From the NCBI GenBank assembly GCA_003517285.1, contig DPAW01000201.1, forward strand, positions 1 through 5,512: a stretch of DNA of 5,512 nucleotides. The letters are read 5' to 3'. The position numbers and the translations under genes are program-made. Of this stretch, positions 5,469-5,512 are shown in pieces. The DNA comes from Verrucomicrobiales bacterium. GTDB lineage: Bacteria > Verrucomicrobiota > Verrucomicrobiia > Limisphaerales > UBA1100. A model generated the notes under the pieces. The model was not told the origin of the DNA and did no database searches. It saw nothing but the letters and a program-made list of their open reading frames with translations. Position 1 is the first letter of the stretch; every line of letters begins with the position of its first letter.

Positions 5469-5512
5469 ATGGGTAAAAAGAAATCCAATTCAGTCACCGC
5501 ACGCAGCGGACG
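5469..5512 (+). CDS. Start of an unidentified gene, cut by the window end
   Basis: An ATG at 5469 opens a frame of 14 full codons to the window edge, reading MGKKKSNSVTARSG, basic at the N-terminus. The product cannot be identified from this. There is no strong ribosome binding site just before it. A TTGACG at 5443-5448 could be a -35 box, but no -10 box is evident at the right distance. The coding call rests on the open frame and on position alone. Confidence 0.35.
   Translation, partial: MGKKKSNSVTARSG

Noticed and set aside
5443..5471. TTGACG as a promoter for the gene at the window end
   Set aside because: No -10-like hexamer lies 16-18 nt downstream; that position coincides with the proposed ATG itself.

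Overview
This is a GC-rich bacterial chromosomal window of densely packed housekeeping-type genes. The gene mix suggests a Gram-negative lineage, perhaps Verrucomicrobiota or a PVC relative: an HNH protein of the 'VLNRLWQAVNV' type, a secreted TPR/coiled-coil protein, RsmD, a solitary RelE-like protein, and several genes without a clear Shine-Dalgarno site. This placement is inference from gene style, not from a marker gene. No insertion sequence, prophage, CRISPR array or integrase is visible.

Layout. (1) Positions 1-1538, minus strand: a secreted proline-rich/coiled-coil protein of unknown function is followed after 2 nt by rsmD (16S rRNA m2G966 methyltransferase). (2) Positions 1539-1666: a divergent promoter region. 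The plus-strand side has a good TTGACA / extended -10 promoter for an HNH endonuclease gene (1667-2287). (3) Positions 2284-4632, minus strand: an RluA-type pseudouridine synthase overlaps a zinc-dependent medium-chain dehydrogenase by 11 nt. Next comes tRNA-Glu(CUC) with its own promoter, and then a solitary RelE-like toxin gene whose stop codon interlocks with that of the HNH gene. (4) Positions 4633-4733: a short divergent spacer. (5) Positions 4734-5384, plus strand: a 56-codon frame resembling the C-terminal end of a GNAT acetyltransferase, then a YfcE/MJ0936-type metallophosphoesterase. (6) Positions 5385-5512: a possible weak terminator and the first codons of another plus-strand gene cut off by the window end.

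The genes do not form one pathway. The recurring theme is RNA and translation: rRNA methylation, pseudouridylation, a tRNA, and a ribosome-dependent RNase-like toxin. Packing is tight. There is a 2-nt intergenic gap, an 11-nt overlap that embeds a perfect ribosome binding site, a tRNA promoter whose -35 box contains the upstream stop codon, and a 4-nt convergent stop overlap. I do not see a convincing new system. The most interesting points are the antitoxin-less RelE-like protein with an acidic tail directly behind tRNA-Glu, and the GNAT-like fragment.
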